Assembly (NCBI GenBank): GCA_042089915.1
Contig: JBELJZ010000012.1
Coordinates: 19,222 to 83,221 of the forward strand
DNA length: 64,000 nucleotides
Source: UBA8752 sp002172485
Lineage (GTDB): Bacteria; Bacteroidota; Bacteroidia; Flavobacteriales_D; Sanyastnellaceae
Reading direction: 5' to 3'
Positions 43,574 through 52,041 of the stretch are shown in pieces (positions within the stretch are counted from its first letter, which is position 1; every line of letters begins with the position of its first letter). The notes beneath the pieces were generated by a model. That model ran no database searches, was not told where the DNA came from, and saw only the letters and a list, made by a program, of their open reading frames with translations. The translations under genes and the position numbers were made by a program.

Positions 43574-44947
43574 TCACTGCAGGCCTTGAAGCAACGCGGG
43601 ACCCTGATTTTTTTCAAGGGCCTCTGCTGCATTGGACAAGGCCAGTTGAAGGGCCGCTTCCGCATCGAGTTGCACGCCTTTGACACGGTCGATCCGAATC
43701 TCCTCTACCACGCGTCCGCCGGCATTTTTCAGTGAGACAGTGCCTTCGACATAGGCCGTGTGGAATTGGCCATAGCTACTGGATGGGCTGCGTCGTTCCG
43801 TGCGCACATTGAATTCGATGAGGTAGTCGCCGGATTCTCCAGCCGGGGCCACTGCGCAGCCGGCGTCCAACAGCACGGCGCGCATGGCATCCAGCAGGGG
43901 CGCATGCTGTGATGCGGGTAGGCTGGACTCGGACGAAGGCGCCAACTGGATGCTCGGCATCTCGATGTCCAGGGGGATTCGAATGTTTCGACTGGCCACC
44001 TGCCCGATGAGCTCTTCCACGATGGGGTTGAGATGGGCAGATTGCATCAGCCGATCGACATCGACGGTGCACACGATGTCGCGGTCAGGCCGACGCGCTT
44101 CCACCCGCTCAATCAAGGCCACCACCATGCCCTCGTCATCCGTGAATTCCGTGGCCCGCTTTCGATACGTTCCATTGTGGTAACTGTACTTCAGTGGGAT
44201 GCCCGTGGCAGATTGTCCGTCGAGTGTGGCGTGCAGTCCGAGGGGAAAGCGGAAACCGCCTGGAGCCGACAGGACCACGCGGTCCACGGATGCGCGCAGG
44301 TCGAGTCCTTGGATGGTCTGTCGCATGGCCCGGATGAAATGGGATTCCAAGGCGACTTCTTCTCCGTCGATTGGAGCGCGGTTGACGTCGTTCCAGAATT
44401 CCTCGAGTGCCAGAATTCCGGTGCTCCAATGCTCCAGTGCACCGGGGATTCGACCGGTGCTCAGGTCTTCCTGACCTGCGGCCCATTCTGCCAAGGCCAG
44501 GTCGATGGCCTCCTGGCGCCGCGCTGCCCGCGCTGCCGCATGGCGTTGCTTGTCCAAGCGGTAGTAGACGTGGGTCACTTCAGGACCTTCGAAGACGTCG
44601 ATCACTTCGAAGCCCGTGATGCGCTCATCCGAGCGGCTGGAAATGGTGCTGTTGAAGTCCTCCCGAACACGTCCATTCTGCTCGGCGGTTTCCAGGAGGG
44701 AGGCGCTTTCGATGCGCACGGAGATTTCGCCGGCGAGGTCGGCCGCAGCCCGTTCCTTGGCGATGCGCATGGCCTCGCCTGGAACAGGGGAGTTGACCGC
44801 GCTGCCGATGCCGATGTAATGCATTCGGGAGACGGGGCGGCTGTTTACCCATTCTGGGGCAGGCGTCCGATGGGCGCCACGCCCACCAGAACAGCTGGTG
44901 AGCAAGACGAGAATGCCCCACAACAAAAAGCGGCGCGGCGTTCTCAT
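43574..44947 (-). CDS. LPP20-family lipoprotein with a long C-terminal extension
   Basis: The 457-residue protein has lipobox LTSC (Cys19), then the LPP20 landmark EWVNSRPVSRMHYIGIGSA with the long helix MRIAKERAAADLAGEISVRIE. The remaining 300 residues hold further alpha/beta modules, ending with VRTERRSPSSSYGQFHTA and a beta-strand region of unknown kind. In Vibrio, LPP20 (FlgP-like) lipoproteins form an outer-membrane ring with FlgO and FlgT. No flagellar gene is here. It overlaps the TPR/CsgG-like gene by four bases (ATGA), so they are translated together. Confidence 0.75.
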   Translation of the reverse strand: MRTPRRFLLWGILVLLTSCSGGRGAHRTPAPEWVNSRPVSRMHYIGIGSAVNSPVPGEAMRIAKERAAADLAGEISVRIESASLLETAEQNGRVREDFNSTISSRSDERITGFEVIDVFEGPEVTHVYYRLDKQRHAAARAARRQEAIDLALAEWAAGQEDLSTGRIPGALEHWSTGILALEEFWNDVNRAPIDGEEVALESHFIRAMRQTIQGLDLRASVDRVVLSAPGGFRFPLGLHATLDGQSATGIPLKYSYHNGTYRKRATEFTDDEGMVVALIERVEARRPDRDIVCTVDVDRLMQSAHLNPIVEELIGQVASRNIRIPLDIEMPSIQLAPSSESSLPASQHAPLLDAMRAVLLDAGCAVAPAGESGDYLIEFNVRTERRSPSSSYGQFHTAYVEGTVSLKNAGGRVVEEIRIDRVKGVQLDAEAALQLALSNAAEALEKNQGPALLQGLQ

Positions 44948-46305
44948 TTGATGTGGCGTTCGAGAAACTGTTCGATGTCACGCTGACCCCGAGAGGTGGC
45001 CTCAGAAATCACTTGGGCCCGCAACGCCGCAGAGGTGGCCAGGTCGCGACGGGCGCCAAGAAGGGCGCTCATCCTCGACTTTCCGCTGCGGCTCACTTCC
45101 CCGTTGGCCCGGGCGGGGTAAAGGTTTCCGGCGGGGACTTGGCTGACCGCATATTCCACCGCATCCTGGGCGTGGACGCGTTCGACTTCGGAGAGCAACA
45201 CTTCGCCCGTTTCCGTGCTGATCAATTTGATTTCAAATTTCAATTCCACGTTCCGGCGTTGGGTGTAGAGCTTGTAATTGACCGGGGCGAAGGCCGCCAC
45301 TTTTTTGAGGTTGCCTTCGTCGTCCTTGACCTGTTTGAAGTACTTGCGGAAACCGCTGCGCGAAGTGGTTTGGAGGCGGGATGTCTCTGAAGAGAAGGAC
45401 AATACGGATCCGGTCAGGATGGCCCGAGCGCCGGCCAGTTCTCCAACGGCCACGGTCTCGTCGGACAGGCCGGACAGTGACAGGTGTTGTTCGGCGATGA
45501 TGTCTTCCCGCAGGGTGCGGTCCACGACCCCGATGAAAGGATCGTCCGCTTGAAGGAGTCCGTTTTGAATGCCACTGCGGAGCTCCAGCGCGACGTCCAT
45601 GTCGCGATCGCTGGATTGAAAGTCGGAGATGGCCACATTGAATTGGCCGAGCTCCAAGGCTTCGTCGCGGAGGGTGGTGGCGTCTTGGTAATCGGCGTCC
45701 AAGGCGACGACTTCCGTCAGTTTGGCGTGGGCCTCGCGATACAGGCCGTCTTCGAGCGCAGAACGGCCCGCGCGATAACGGGGTTCGGCCCTGGAGACCG
45801 TCAGCAATTCAGCGGCATCTCCATAGCTGGCATCCAACCGCAGGATCTCGCGGAAGGTCGACTCGGCACCGGCAAAGTCCTCCTCGTCCAACTGTTGTTG
45901 CCCTTGCTCAGACAGCTCAATGAGATGACCGTCCAACAGGTCATCGTGGTCCGCGACCACGGAAGCCGGGATCACGAGGTCCACCCGGACGCGGGCAATC
46001 TTGGTTTGGTAGGACACCATTCGATCGTAGATCTCGATGGCATCCCCGCGCCGGCCATCTAAGGCGGCTTGTTGAAACTTACCGATGAGTCCGTCCATGA
46101 CGCCCTGCCCGGTCTGGCGCATACCGACCATCGCATCCATGTACGTCGGTCGCTTGCGCAGGGCGAGGTAATAGAGGTGGGCAGCTTGCTCACCGAAGCC
46201 GGCTGCATGCAATTCATTGGCCCTTTTCGACATGGCCTTCGGGCCATTGCAGGCGGTCAGCAACAGGGCAGTTCCAATGGCGAGAAGGACGGTGTACAGG
46301 CGCAT
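44944..46305 (-). CDS. TPR lipoprotein with a CsgG-like C-terminal half
   Basis: The 453-residue protein has lipobox LTAC (Cys19). Residues about 25-230 form TPR-like helix pairs (LYYLALRKRPTYMDAMVGM, AGAESTFREILRLDASYGDA and so on). Residues about 260-410 resemble CsgG/TolB-type alpha/beta: SLSGLSDETVAVGELAGARAILTGSVLSF, then the beta-hairpin YKLYTQRRNVELKFEIKLIST and ETGEVLLSEVERVHA. CsgG is the outer-membrane curli pore; this looks like a relative with a different N-terminus. It is the first gene of the lipoprotein operon, with TAATTTCA upstream near 46350. Confidence 0.7.
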   Translation of the reverse strand: MRLYTVLLAIGTALLLTACNGPKAMSKRANELHAAGFGEQAAHLYYLALRKRPTYMDAMVGMRQTGQGVMDGLIGKFQQAALDGRRGDAIEIYDRMVSYQTKIARVRVDLVIPASVVADHDDLLDGHLIELSEQGQQQLDEEDFAGAESTFREILRLDASYGDAAELLTVSRAEPRYRAGRSALEDGLYREAHAKLTEVVALDADYQDATTLRDEALELGQFNVAISDFQSSDRDMDVALELRSGIQNGLLQADDPFIGVVDRTLREDIIAEQHLSLSGLSDETVAVGELAGARAILTGSVLSFSSETSRLQTTSRSGFRKYFKQVKDDEGNLKKVAAFAPVNYKLYTQRRNVELKFEIKLISTETGEVLLSEVERVHAQDAVEYAVSQVPAGNLYPARANGEVSRSGKSRMSALLGARRDLATSAALRAQVISEATSRGQRDIEQFLERHIK

Positions 46306-46408
46306 GGATGGTGGTTGAAAGGCGCAAGCCGTTTTGAACTGGCGTTGAAATTAGGCCAAGGGCCTGCAATCTGTGGACAAGTCCCGTGCCAGAATCGCAA
46401 GGGAACAC

Positions 46409-46440
46409 TTTGGGGAAGGCGGCATCGCCCACGAACTTTG
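46409..46440 (+). promoter_or_regulatory. Promoter of the saccharopine dehydrogenase gene (TTTG - 20 bases - GAACTTTG)
   Basis: TTTG at 46409-46412 and GAACTTTG at 46433-46440 are separated by exactly 20 bases, a normal Bacteroidota layout. The -7 element ends 4 bases before ATG 46445, so the mRNA would start at the start codon. Confidence 0.55.
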
Positions 46441-46444
46441 AGGC

Positions 46445-47794
46445 ATGTCCAAGCGCATTGTCATTCTGGGAGCGGGCCGCTCGAGTTCTTCATTGATTCG
46501 CCACCTGCTCCAGCATGCCCATGTTGAGGGCTATACCGTCCGCATCGGGGATTTGGATGAGGCATTGGCGGAACGCAAGGCTGAAGGGCACCCTTGTGCT
46601 TCGGTGTTCCGATTGGATGCCGGACAGCCTGAGGCCCGTCGGGCCGAGGTGGAGGCAGCCGACCTCGTGGTGAGCATGTTGCCGGCTTTCCTGCACCCGG
46701 ACGTGGCCCGCGACGCCATCGCGACCCGGACGCCCCTGATCACCCCGAGCTACCTCTCTCCGGAGATTGCCGCCATGGACAGCGAGGCGAAAGCTGCGGG
46801 GATTCCCATACTCAATGAACTCGGCCTCGATCCGGGCATCGATCACCTGAGCGCCATGGAGGTCATCGATGGACTTCGGAAGGAAGGGCACAGGTTGACG
46901 GGTTTCGAGAGCTACACGGGTGGCTTGGTCGCCCCGGAGAGCGACGACAATCCGTGGCACTACAAATTCACTTGGAACCCCCGCAACGTGGTGCTGGCGG
47001 GCCAAGGCGGATCCGCCACCTTCAAGGAGAATGGCCGGGTTCGGATGTTGCCGCCCCACCGCCTGTTCAAGGAGGTGACGCCGGTGGACGTTCCGGGTGC
47101 TGGCCGGTTTGAGGGCTATGCGAACCGTGACTCACTGGCGTACGAAAAGATCTACGGGCTGGATGGCATCGAGAACCTCGTCCGCGGCACCCTGCGAGGC
47201 GAGGGATTCTGCGGGGGGTGGGATGCGGTGTTCCAACTTGGGATGAACCGGGACGACGCCCAGGTCAGTCTGGCTCCCCGGACCACCTGGCGTGAGTTCA
47301 CGGCCGGCTTCACTGGCGGTGTGCCTTCTGGCGCATCCGAGGCGGTGGTCCAAGCCGCGGTGTCCAACATCACGGGAGCGGACTCCGGTGCCATGGGGCT
47401 GCTGGAACAACTCGGGTTGTTCTTGGACGTTCCGTTGCCCTTGACGGAAGGGTCTCCGGCTGACATCTTGCAGGCCTTGCTGGAGGAGAAGTGGGCACTC
47501 CAATCCGGTGACCTCGACATGATCGTGATGTGGCACCGGTTCCGTTACCAGACGGCCTCGGGTGAAGCCCGCATCCGGACGTCCCACCTGGTTCACATCG
47601 GGGAGGACGAAACCCACACCGCCATGTCCTTGACGGTGGGACTTCCGCTGGCATTGGCTGCGCGAATGTGGATGCGCGGGGAGTGGAATCGGACCGGTGT
47701 TTTGCTGCCGACTACACCTGATTTGTATGCGCCTCTGCTCCGCGCCTTGGAAGGGGAGGGCATTCAGTTCACCGAAACCGAGTGGGCCGGCTGA
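46445..47794 (+). CDS. Saccharopine dehydrogenase-like oxidoreductase
   Basis: The 449-residue protein has the cofactor-binding start RIVILGAGRSSSSLIRHLL, then SMLPAFLHPDVARDAI, NELGLDPGIDHLSAM, GGLVAPESDDNPWHYKFTW and GYANRDSL. This is the LYS9-type saccharopine reductase family, which links alpha-aminoadipate semialdehyde and glutamate; in Bacteroidota it is usually read as lysine degradation. The exact direction and cofactor are not clear from sequence. The downstream small gene overlaps its stop. Confidence 0.9.
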   Translation: MSKRIVILGAGRSSSSLIRHLLQHAHVEGYTVRIGDLDEALAERKAEGHPCASVFRLDAGQPEARRAEVEAADLVVSMLPAFLHPDVARDAIATRTPLITPSYLSPEIAAMDSEAKAAGIPILNELGLDPGIDHLSAMEVIDGLRKEGHRLTGFESYTGGLVAPESDDNPWHYKFTWNPRNVVLAGQGGSATFKENGRVRMLPPHRLFKEVTPVDVPGAGRFEGYANRDSLAYEKIYGLDGIENLVRGTLRGEGFCGGWDAVFQLGMNRDDAQVSLAPRTTWREFTAGFTGGVPSGASEAVVQAAVSNITGADSGAMGLLEQLGLFLDVPLPLTEGSPADILQALLEEKWALQSGDLDMIVMWHRFRYQTASGEARIRTSHLVHIGEDETHTAMSLTVGLPLALAARMWMRGEWNRTGVLLPTTPDLYAPLLRALEGEGIQFTETEWAG

Positions 47795-48285
47795 TGTCCA
47801 TCATCCAAAGGCTGGATCGACGCGCCATGGACTGCGGAGGATGGATGCTGCTGCTGTGCCTCGTCGGAGGGGTGCAGGCGTCAGCTCTGTCCCATGGTCC
47901 CTGTGATGCGCCTCCATTCGACCCCCTGGTGGCCGTCGCCTCAGCCGAGGACGCCTTGGCCATGGATCGGTGGGCCATTCGCGCTTTGCGAAGGGACCGA
48001 AAGGGCAAGACGTGCGCTGCTCAGCAAGAGGCGGTGGATGTCCTCCTCGTGCGGTGGCTGCAGGCCCACCCAAACATTCGGGTGTCCTTCAATGGCACCG
48101 AAGTGGAATGGCTCCTCAAAACGGATGGGGCCTTTCTTCAGCGCATCAAGGCGGAGGCTTGGGCTGCACATGTCGGGCGCAGGGCGTGGTTTCCGAGATC
48201 CTGGGGCCGGCATCCGCATCGCGCGAAATCTGAGCGCCGTCGCCGCGCATTCGTCGCCGATGTTGGCACGCACTGGGGGCGGTAA
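47794..48285 (+). CDS. Small secreted or membrane protein of unknown function
   Basis: The 163-residue frame begins with ATG overlapping the preceding TGA, a coupling arrangement. Residues 12-30 are hydrophobic (GGWMLLLCLVGGVQASAL) and may be a signal peptide or anchor, followed by HGPCDAPPFDPLVAVASAEDALA. The C-terminus is very basic (RSWGRHPHRAKSERRRR). I do not recognise a family. An alternative start ATG 47827 would give a tighter signal peptide. A hairpin terminator follows the stop. Confidence 0.5.
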   Translation: MSIIQRLDRRAMDCGGWMLLLCLVGGVQASALSHGPCDAPPFDPLVAVASAEDALAMDRWAIRALRRDRKGKTCAAQQEAVDVLLVRWLQAHPNIRVSFNGTEVEWLLKTDGAFLQRIKAEAWAAHVGRRAWFPRSWGRHPHRAKSERRRRAFVADVGTHWGR

Positions 48286-48291
48286 AAAATG

Positions 48292-48319
48292 AAAGGGCTG
48301 CCTCCCAGCAGCCCTTTCT
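48292..48319 (+). terminator. Terminator after the small secreted-protein gene
   Basis: AAAGGGCTGC / GCAGCCCTTT pairs around a six-base loop, ending in T-rich TTTCTC. A second hairpin, GGGGCTG / CAGCCCC with a TCTTTC tail at 48338-48361, lies just after it and may be a backup. Confidence 0.75.
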
Positions 48320-48527
48320 CACCACATCATACCTCACGGGGGCTGCGCACAGCCCCTCTTTCAGGTGGCAGTTGCCCGATGGTGTTCACCAGGCGAATTC
48401 GATTCTCATGCCTGCTTGAATGGCCGAGGAGTGAATTCGTGGGTTGAATACGCGTGTTTATCGAATAGGTTGCAAGAATGGTCCGCTAAAATTCCCCACA
48501 GGTCGAATGGGGGCGTTTCCCTCGAAG

Positions 48528-48535
48528 TACCTTCG
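48528..48535 (+). promoter_or_regulatory. Putative -7 element TACCTTCG of ispH
   Basis: The same octamer as upstream of pyrE, ending 4 bases before ATG 48540. It implies a leaderless transcript if used. Confidence 0.45.
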
Positions 48536-48539
48536 TTCC

Positions 48540-49799
48540 ATGCGGACGTTTGACATCCCTGAAACGTACAGGTCTCCGGTCATTGGAAAGGTCAAAGCCT
48601 TGCGCAAGGCAGGCGACCCCCGCAAGCAGAATCTGGGGCCGAGCGTGCTCGATTTCGGGACGGTTCGGTTCGTGTTGCCCCGGCACTTCGGATTTTGCTT
48701 CGGCGTGGAAAACGCCATCGAGATCGCCTACAAGGCCGTCGCGGAAAACCCCGGCAAGCGGTTGTGGCTGTTGAGCCAGATGATCCACAATCCGGAGGTC
48801 AATGCCGACTTGGAGTCACAGGGGATCGGGTTCCTCATGGACACGGAAGGGGGTGTCATCACCCCGTTCGAGGCGCTGTCGCCGGAGGACGTGGTGATCG
48901 TGCCCGCCTTCGGCACGACCCTCGAACTGGAGGAAAAACTGAAGGCCATCGGGGTGGACATCCAGCAGTACAACACCACGTGCCCCTTCGTAGAGAAGGT
49001 CTGGAAGCGGTCCGCGCAATTGGGGGCCAAGGAATACACGGTCGTCATTCACGGCAAGCCCCGCCACGAGGAAACGCGCGCAACATTCAGCCACAGCAGT
49101 GCCCACGCGAAATCGATGGTGGTGAAGAACATGGCGGAGGCGGAGATCTTGGCCAGCTTCATCCGAGGCGACCGCGATTGGTCGGAGTTCGATGACCATT
49201 TCAAGGGACGGACGAGCGCCGGATTCGAGGCGCCGCGGGACCTCGAGCGGTTTGGGGTGGTCAACCAGACCACCATGCTGGCCAGCGACACACAGGCCAT
49301 TGCCGATCACTTGAAATCGGCGCTCGAGCACCGCGATGGCGGGGGGTCGGAGCGGTTTGCCAACACACGGGATACGCTGTGCTACGCCACCCTGGACAAT
49401 CAAACCGCCACCACAGGTGCACTGGAAGCCAATGGGTCAGAGGCCGACCTGGCCGTGGTCGTTGGGGGGTACAATTCGAGCAACACCAGCCACCTCGTCG
49501 AATTGTGCGAGGAGGTGATGCCGACTTGGTTCGTGCGCAGTGCCGATGAGTTTGGCGAGGACGGTGGGTTGGGCCATTTCGACTTGCACGCCGGTGAGCG
49601 GAAGCAGTCCGACAACTGGTGGCCCGAGAATCCCAAGTCCGGCGAGACGGTGACCGTGCTGCTCACATCGGGGGCCTCCTGCCCCGACAGCGCCGTCGAC
49701 CGGGTGCTGCAGAAAATTCTTGAACGGGCCGGTGGTGGACGCGCTGTGGATGATGTGATGCGGCAATTCGAGCAAGAGCAGGCAAATTTGGGGGCCTGA
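48540..49799 (+). CDS. ispH: 4-hydroxy-3-methylbut-2-enyl diphosphate reductase
   Basis: The 419-residue enzyme makes IPP and DMAPP in the last MEP-pathway step and carries a [4Fe-4S] cluster. The three cluster cysteines are in FGFCFGVENAI, NTTCPFVEKV and SGASCPDS. Also seen are LLSQMIHNPEVN, VVNQTTMLASDT, TLCYATLDNQTA and NSSNTSHL. It is the long Bacteroidota form, with an N-terminal extension of about 40 residues and inserts relative to E. coli. The frame extends to 48444, but ATG 48540 follows the promoter element. IPP made here feeds the carotenoid operon in the same window. Confidence 0.94.
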   Translation: MRTFDIPETYRSPVIGKVKALRKAGDPRKQNLGPSVLDFGTVRFVLPRHFGFCFGVENAIEIAYKAVAENPGKRLWLLSQMIHNPEVNADLESQGIGFLMDTEGGVITPFEALSPEDVVIVPAFGTTLELEEKLKAIGVDIQQYNTTCPFVEKVWKRSAQLGAKEYTVVIHGKPRHEETRATFSHSSAHAKSMVVKNMAEAEILASFIRGDRDWSEFDDHFKGRTSAGFEAPRDLERFGVVNQTTMLASDTQAIADHLKSALEHRDGGGSERFANTRDTLCYATLDNQTATTGALEANGSEADLAVVVGGYNSSNTSHLVELCEEVMPTWFVRSADEFGEDGGLGHFDLHAGERKQSDNWWPENPKSGETVTVLLTSGASCPDSAVDRVLQKILERAGGGRAVDDVMRQFEQEQANLGA

Positions 49800-50155
49800 T
49801 GAAGCCGCCCAGACTTCCAAGTCCATTCCGCAACGTCCGCCAAGCGCCGCGCAACTTCCAGTTTCGCTCGTCGCATGTGGATCCACGCGCTTTGAAATGG
49901 AAGGAGCGCAAGGAGGCCATTGAGGCGGAAGTCCGCGGTACAGAGGACGAAGGGGCGCCCCGCAAGCTCCGTTTCCGGGGCGATGGGGGCAGTCGCATCG
50001 AGCGCGAAGGCCGCTTGGCCTCGCTCCGCCGATCCCGCAGGCAAGCCATGTTGCGCAGTGCGGTCATCATGGCAGTGTTGCTCTACGCCGCATGGCGTGG
50101 GCTTTTGTGGGTGGAGGCGACCGATTTCGCCCGTGAATTCCAGTTGACCCCATGA
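49799..50155 (+). CDS. Small basic single-helix membrane protein
   Basis: The 118-residue protein has a strongly basic, helical N-terminal half (PRNFQFRSS...ALKWKERKEAIEA) and one membrane helix near residues 85-103 (LRSAVIMAVLLYAAWRGLLW). Its start overlaps the ispH stop and its stop overlaps the mutL start (ATGA). Small basic proteins in front of mutL are a fixture in this phylum and are sometimes misnamed riboflavin synthase. I do not know its function. Confidence 0.75.
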   Translation: MKPPRLPSPFRNVRQAPRNFQFRSSHVDPRALKWKERKEAIEAEVRGTEDEGAPRKLRFRGDGGSRIEREGRLASLRRSRRQAMLRSAVIMAVLLYAAWRGLLWVEATDFAREFQLTP

Positions 50156-52032
50156 GCACGACCACGGAGATCCGGATTCAGCGTTTGCCTGAGCATGTGG
50201 CGAACCAGATTGCAGCTGGAGAAGTGGTCCAGCGGCCAGCCTCCGTAGTCAAGGAGTTGATGGAGAACGCCCTCGACGCTGGGGCGCAGCGGGTCTCTGT
50301 GGAATTGAAGGACGCGGGTCGAAACCGCATCGCCGTTCAGGACGACGGTCAGGGCATGGGTTCGGAGGATGCTGCGCTGTGTTTTGAGCGCCACGCCACC
50401 TCCAAACTGCGTTCTGCCGACGATTTGTTGGCTCTGGCCACCATGGGTTTCCGCGGTGAGGCCCTGGCCAGCATCGCGAGCATCGCCCGCGTCGAACTCC
50501 GCACCCGCCGTCCCGAAGATGAGCTGGGGTGGAAGCTCACCGTGGAAGGGGGGGAATTTCAGCCGGGCGAGTCGGTCGCGTGTGATGTGGGCACCAGAAT
50601 GGTGGTCAAGCACCTGTTCTTCAACGTGCCCGCTCGGCGCAATTTCCTCAAGAGCGACCAAGTCGAATTGCGGCATTGCATCGATGAGTTCCAGCGGATT
50701 GCACTGGCGCATCCGGATCAATCCTTCCGCTTGAGCCACAATGGGGGAGAATTGTTTGACCTGCCTGCCGGGAGTCTGCGCCAGCGCCTGGTTCGGGTGT
50801 TCGGAGCAAAGTATGACGAACGGCTGGTTCCCGTGGATGAGCAGACCGATGTGGTCCAGTTGACCGGGTTTGTGGGCAAGCCTGAATTCGCCCGCCGCAC
50901 GCGGGGAGAGCAATTTCTTTTCGTCAACGGCCGCTTCATCAAGCACCCGGCCTTTCACGGCGCCGTCATGCGGGCCATGGACGGTCTTCTGACGCCGGGC
51001 CAATATCCGTTCTATGTGCTGTTCCTGACGGTGGACGCCTCCCGCGTGGATGTCAACATCCACCCGACCAAAGTGGAGGCCAAGTTTCAGGAGGAGCGGC
51101 CCATCGTGGCCATCCTTCAGGCCGCAGTGAAGCGTGCGCTGGGCCGATTCCACGTGGCACCTTCGCTTGATTTCGACACGGAGACCGCCTTCGACATTGC
51201 CCCGCCGAAACCTGGACAGGAAGTGGAGGAGCCGCGCATCCAATTGAATCCGGACTACAACCCTTTCCGCAGCGAGAAGTCGACGGGAGGTGGCGGTTCC
51301 GCCGCACCGGCAGCGCGTCGGGATGTCTTTCATTCAGCACGGGTTGAGGCCACCCGCAGGTTCTTCGAGTCCGAAGGCCGCACCCCAGCTGGGGCCGAGG
51401 AAGCCAAGTTGGTGTTCTCCGAGTCGGTTGGTGCTGCATCTCCTAGCGAAGGACAGCGCGAATTCGACCAAAATCGCCCGCTGTTCCAGTTGTTTGGCGG
51501 CTGGATTGTCACAGCGACTCGGAGCGGATTGGTTCTCATTGACCAGCACCGCGCACACACTCGGATCCTGTATGAGCGCTTCGCCACGCGAGGTGTGGAA
51601 CGCGCCACAGGGGCACAGCAGTTGCTGTTTCCCGCAGAGCTGGAGGTGGGGCAGGCGGATGCGGCCTTGCTTTCCAGTGCATTGGACGACCTCGCCCAAC
51701 TCGGATTCGATCTCGCCGTTGGAGACGGGGGAAGTGTCACGGTGAAAGGACTCCCGCAGGAGGCCGCAGAGGGCGATCCTGCCAGTTTGTTGGACGCTGT
51801 ACTTTGCGAATTGCGGGATGCGGGTGAAGTCGATGCAGAACTCCGTGCCAGCCGGGCCATCGCCGGTTTGGCTCGCGGCGCCGCCATCGTGGCAGGCCGT
51901 ACGCTGACCCGGACGGAAATGCTCGACCTTGTCGATGGGTTGTTTGCCTGTCAGGAGCCGGACCGCGACCCGTGGGCGCGCCCCACCATCGCTACATTTG
52001 ACCAGGAAGCCGTGGAGTCGCGCTTCCGTTGA
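50152..52032 (+). CDS. mutL: DNA mismatch repair protein MutL
   Basis: The 626-residue protein has the GHKL ATPase motifs ENALDAG, DDGQGM, TSKL and GFRGEAL, and the C-terminal dimerisation region. The endonuclease site is degenerate: the zinc-binding DQHAxxE motif reads DQHRAHTRILYE (residue 464 onward; Glu to Thr), and the CPHGRP motif near residue 606 reads DPWARP. If these are real losses, strand nicking would have to come from another enzyme. It is preceded by the small basic protein and followed by the rhomboid genes. Confidence 0.93.
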   Translation: MSTTTEIRIQRLPEHVANQIAAGEVVQRPASVVKELMENALDAGAQRVSVELKDAGRNRIAVQDDGQGMGSEDAALCFERHATSKLRSADDLLALATMGFRGEALASIASIARVELRTRRPEDELGWKLTVEGGEFQPGESVACDVGTRMVVKHLFFNVPARRNFLKSDQVELRHCIDEFQRIALAHPDQSFRLSHNGGELFDLPAGSLRQRLVRVFGAKYDERLVPVDEQTDVVQLTGFVGKPEFARRTRGEQFLFVNGRFIKHPAFHGAVMRAMDGLLTPGQYPFYVLFLTVDASRVDVNIHPTKVEAKFQEERPIVAILQAAVKRALGRFHVAPSLDFDTETAFDIAPPKPGQEVEEPRIQLNPDYNPFRSEKSTGGGGSAAPAARRDVFHSARVEATRRFFESEGRTPAGAEEAKLVFSESVGAASPSEGQREFDQNRPLFQLFGGWIVTATRSGLVLIDQHRAHTRILYERFATRGVERATGAQQLLFPAELEVGQADAALLSSALDDLAQLGFDLAVGDGGSVTVKGLPQEAAEGDPASLLDAVLCELRDAGEVDAELRASRAIAGLARGAAIVAGRTLTRTEMLDLVDGLFACQEPDRDPWARPTIATFDQEAVESRFR

Positions 52033-52041
52033 TCCACCCAC

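Noticed and set aside
48365..48440. tRNA-like segment after the terminator near 48340
   Set aside because: A GTTCGATTC-like T-loop is suggested, but the flanking stems do not pair and no anticodon arm forms.
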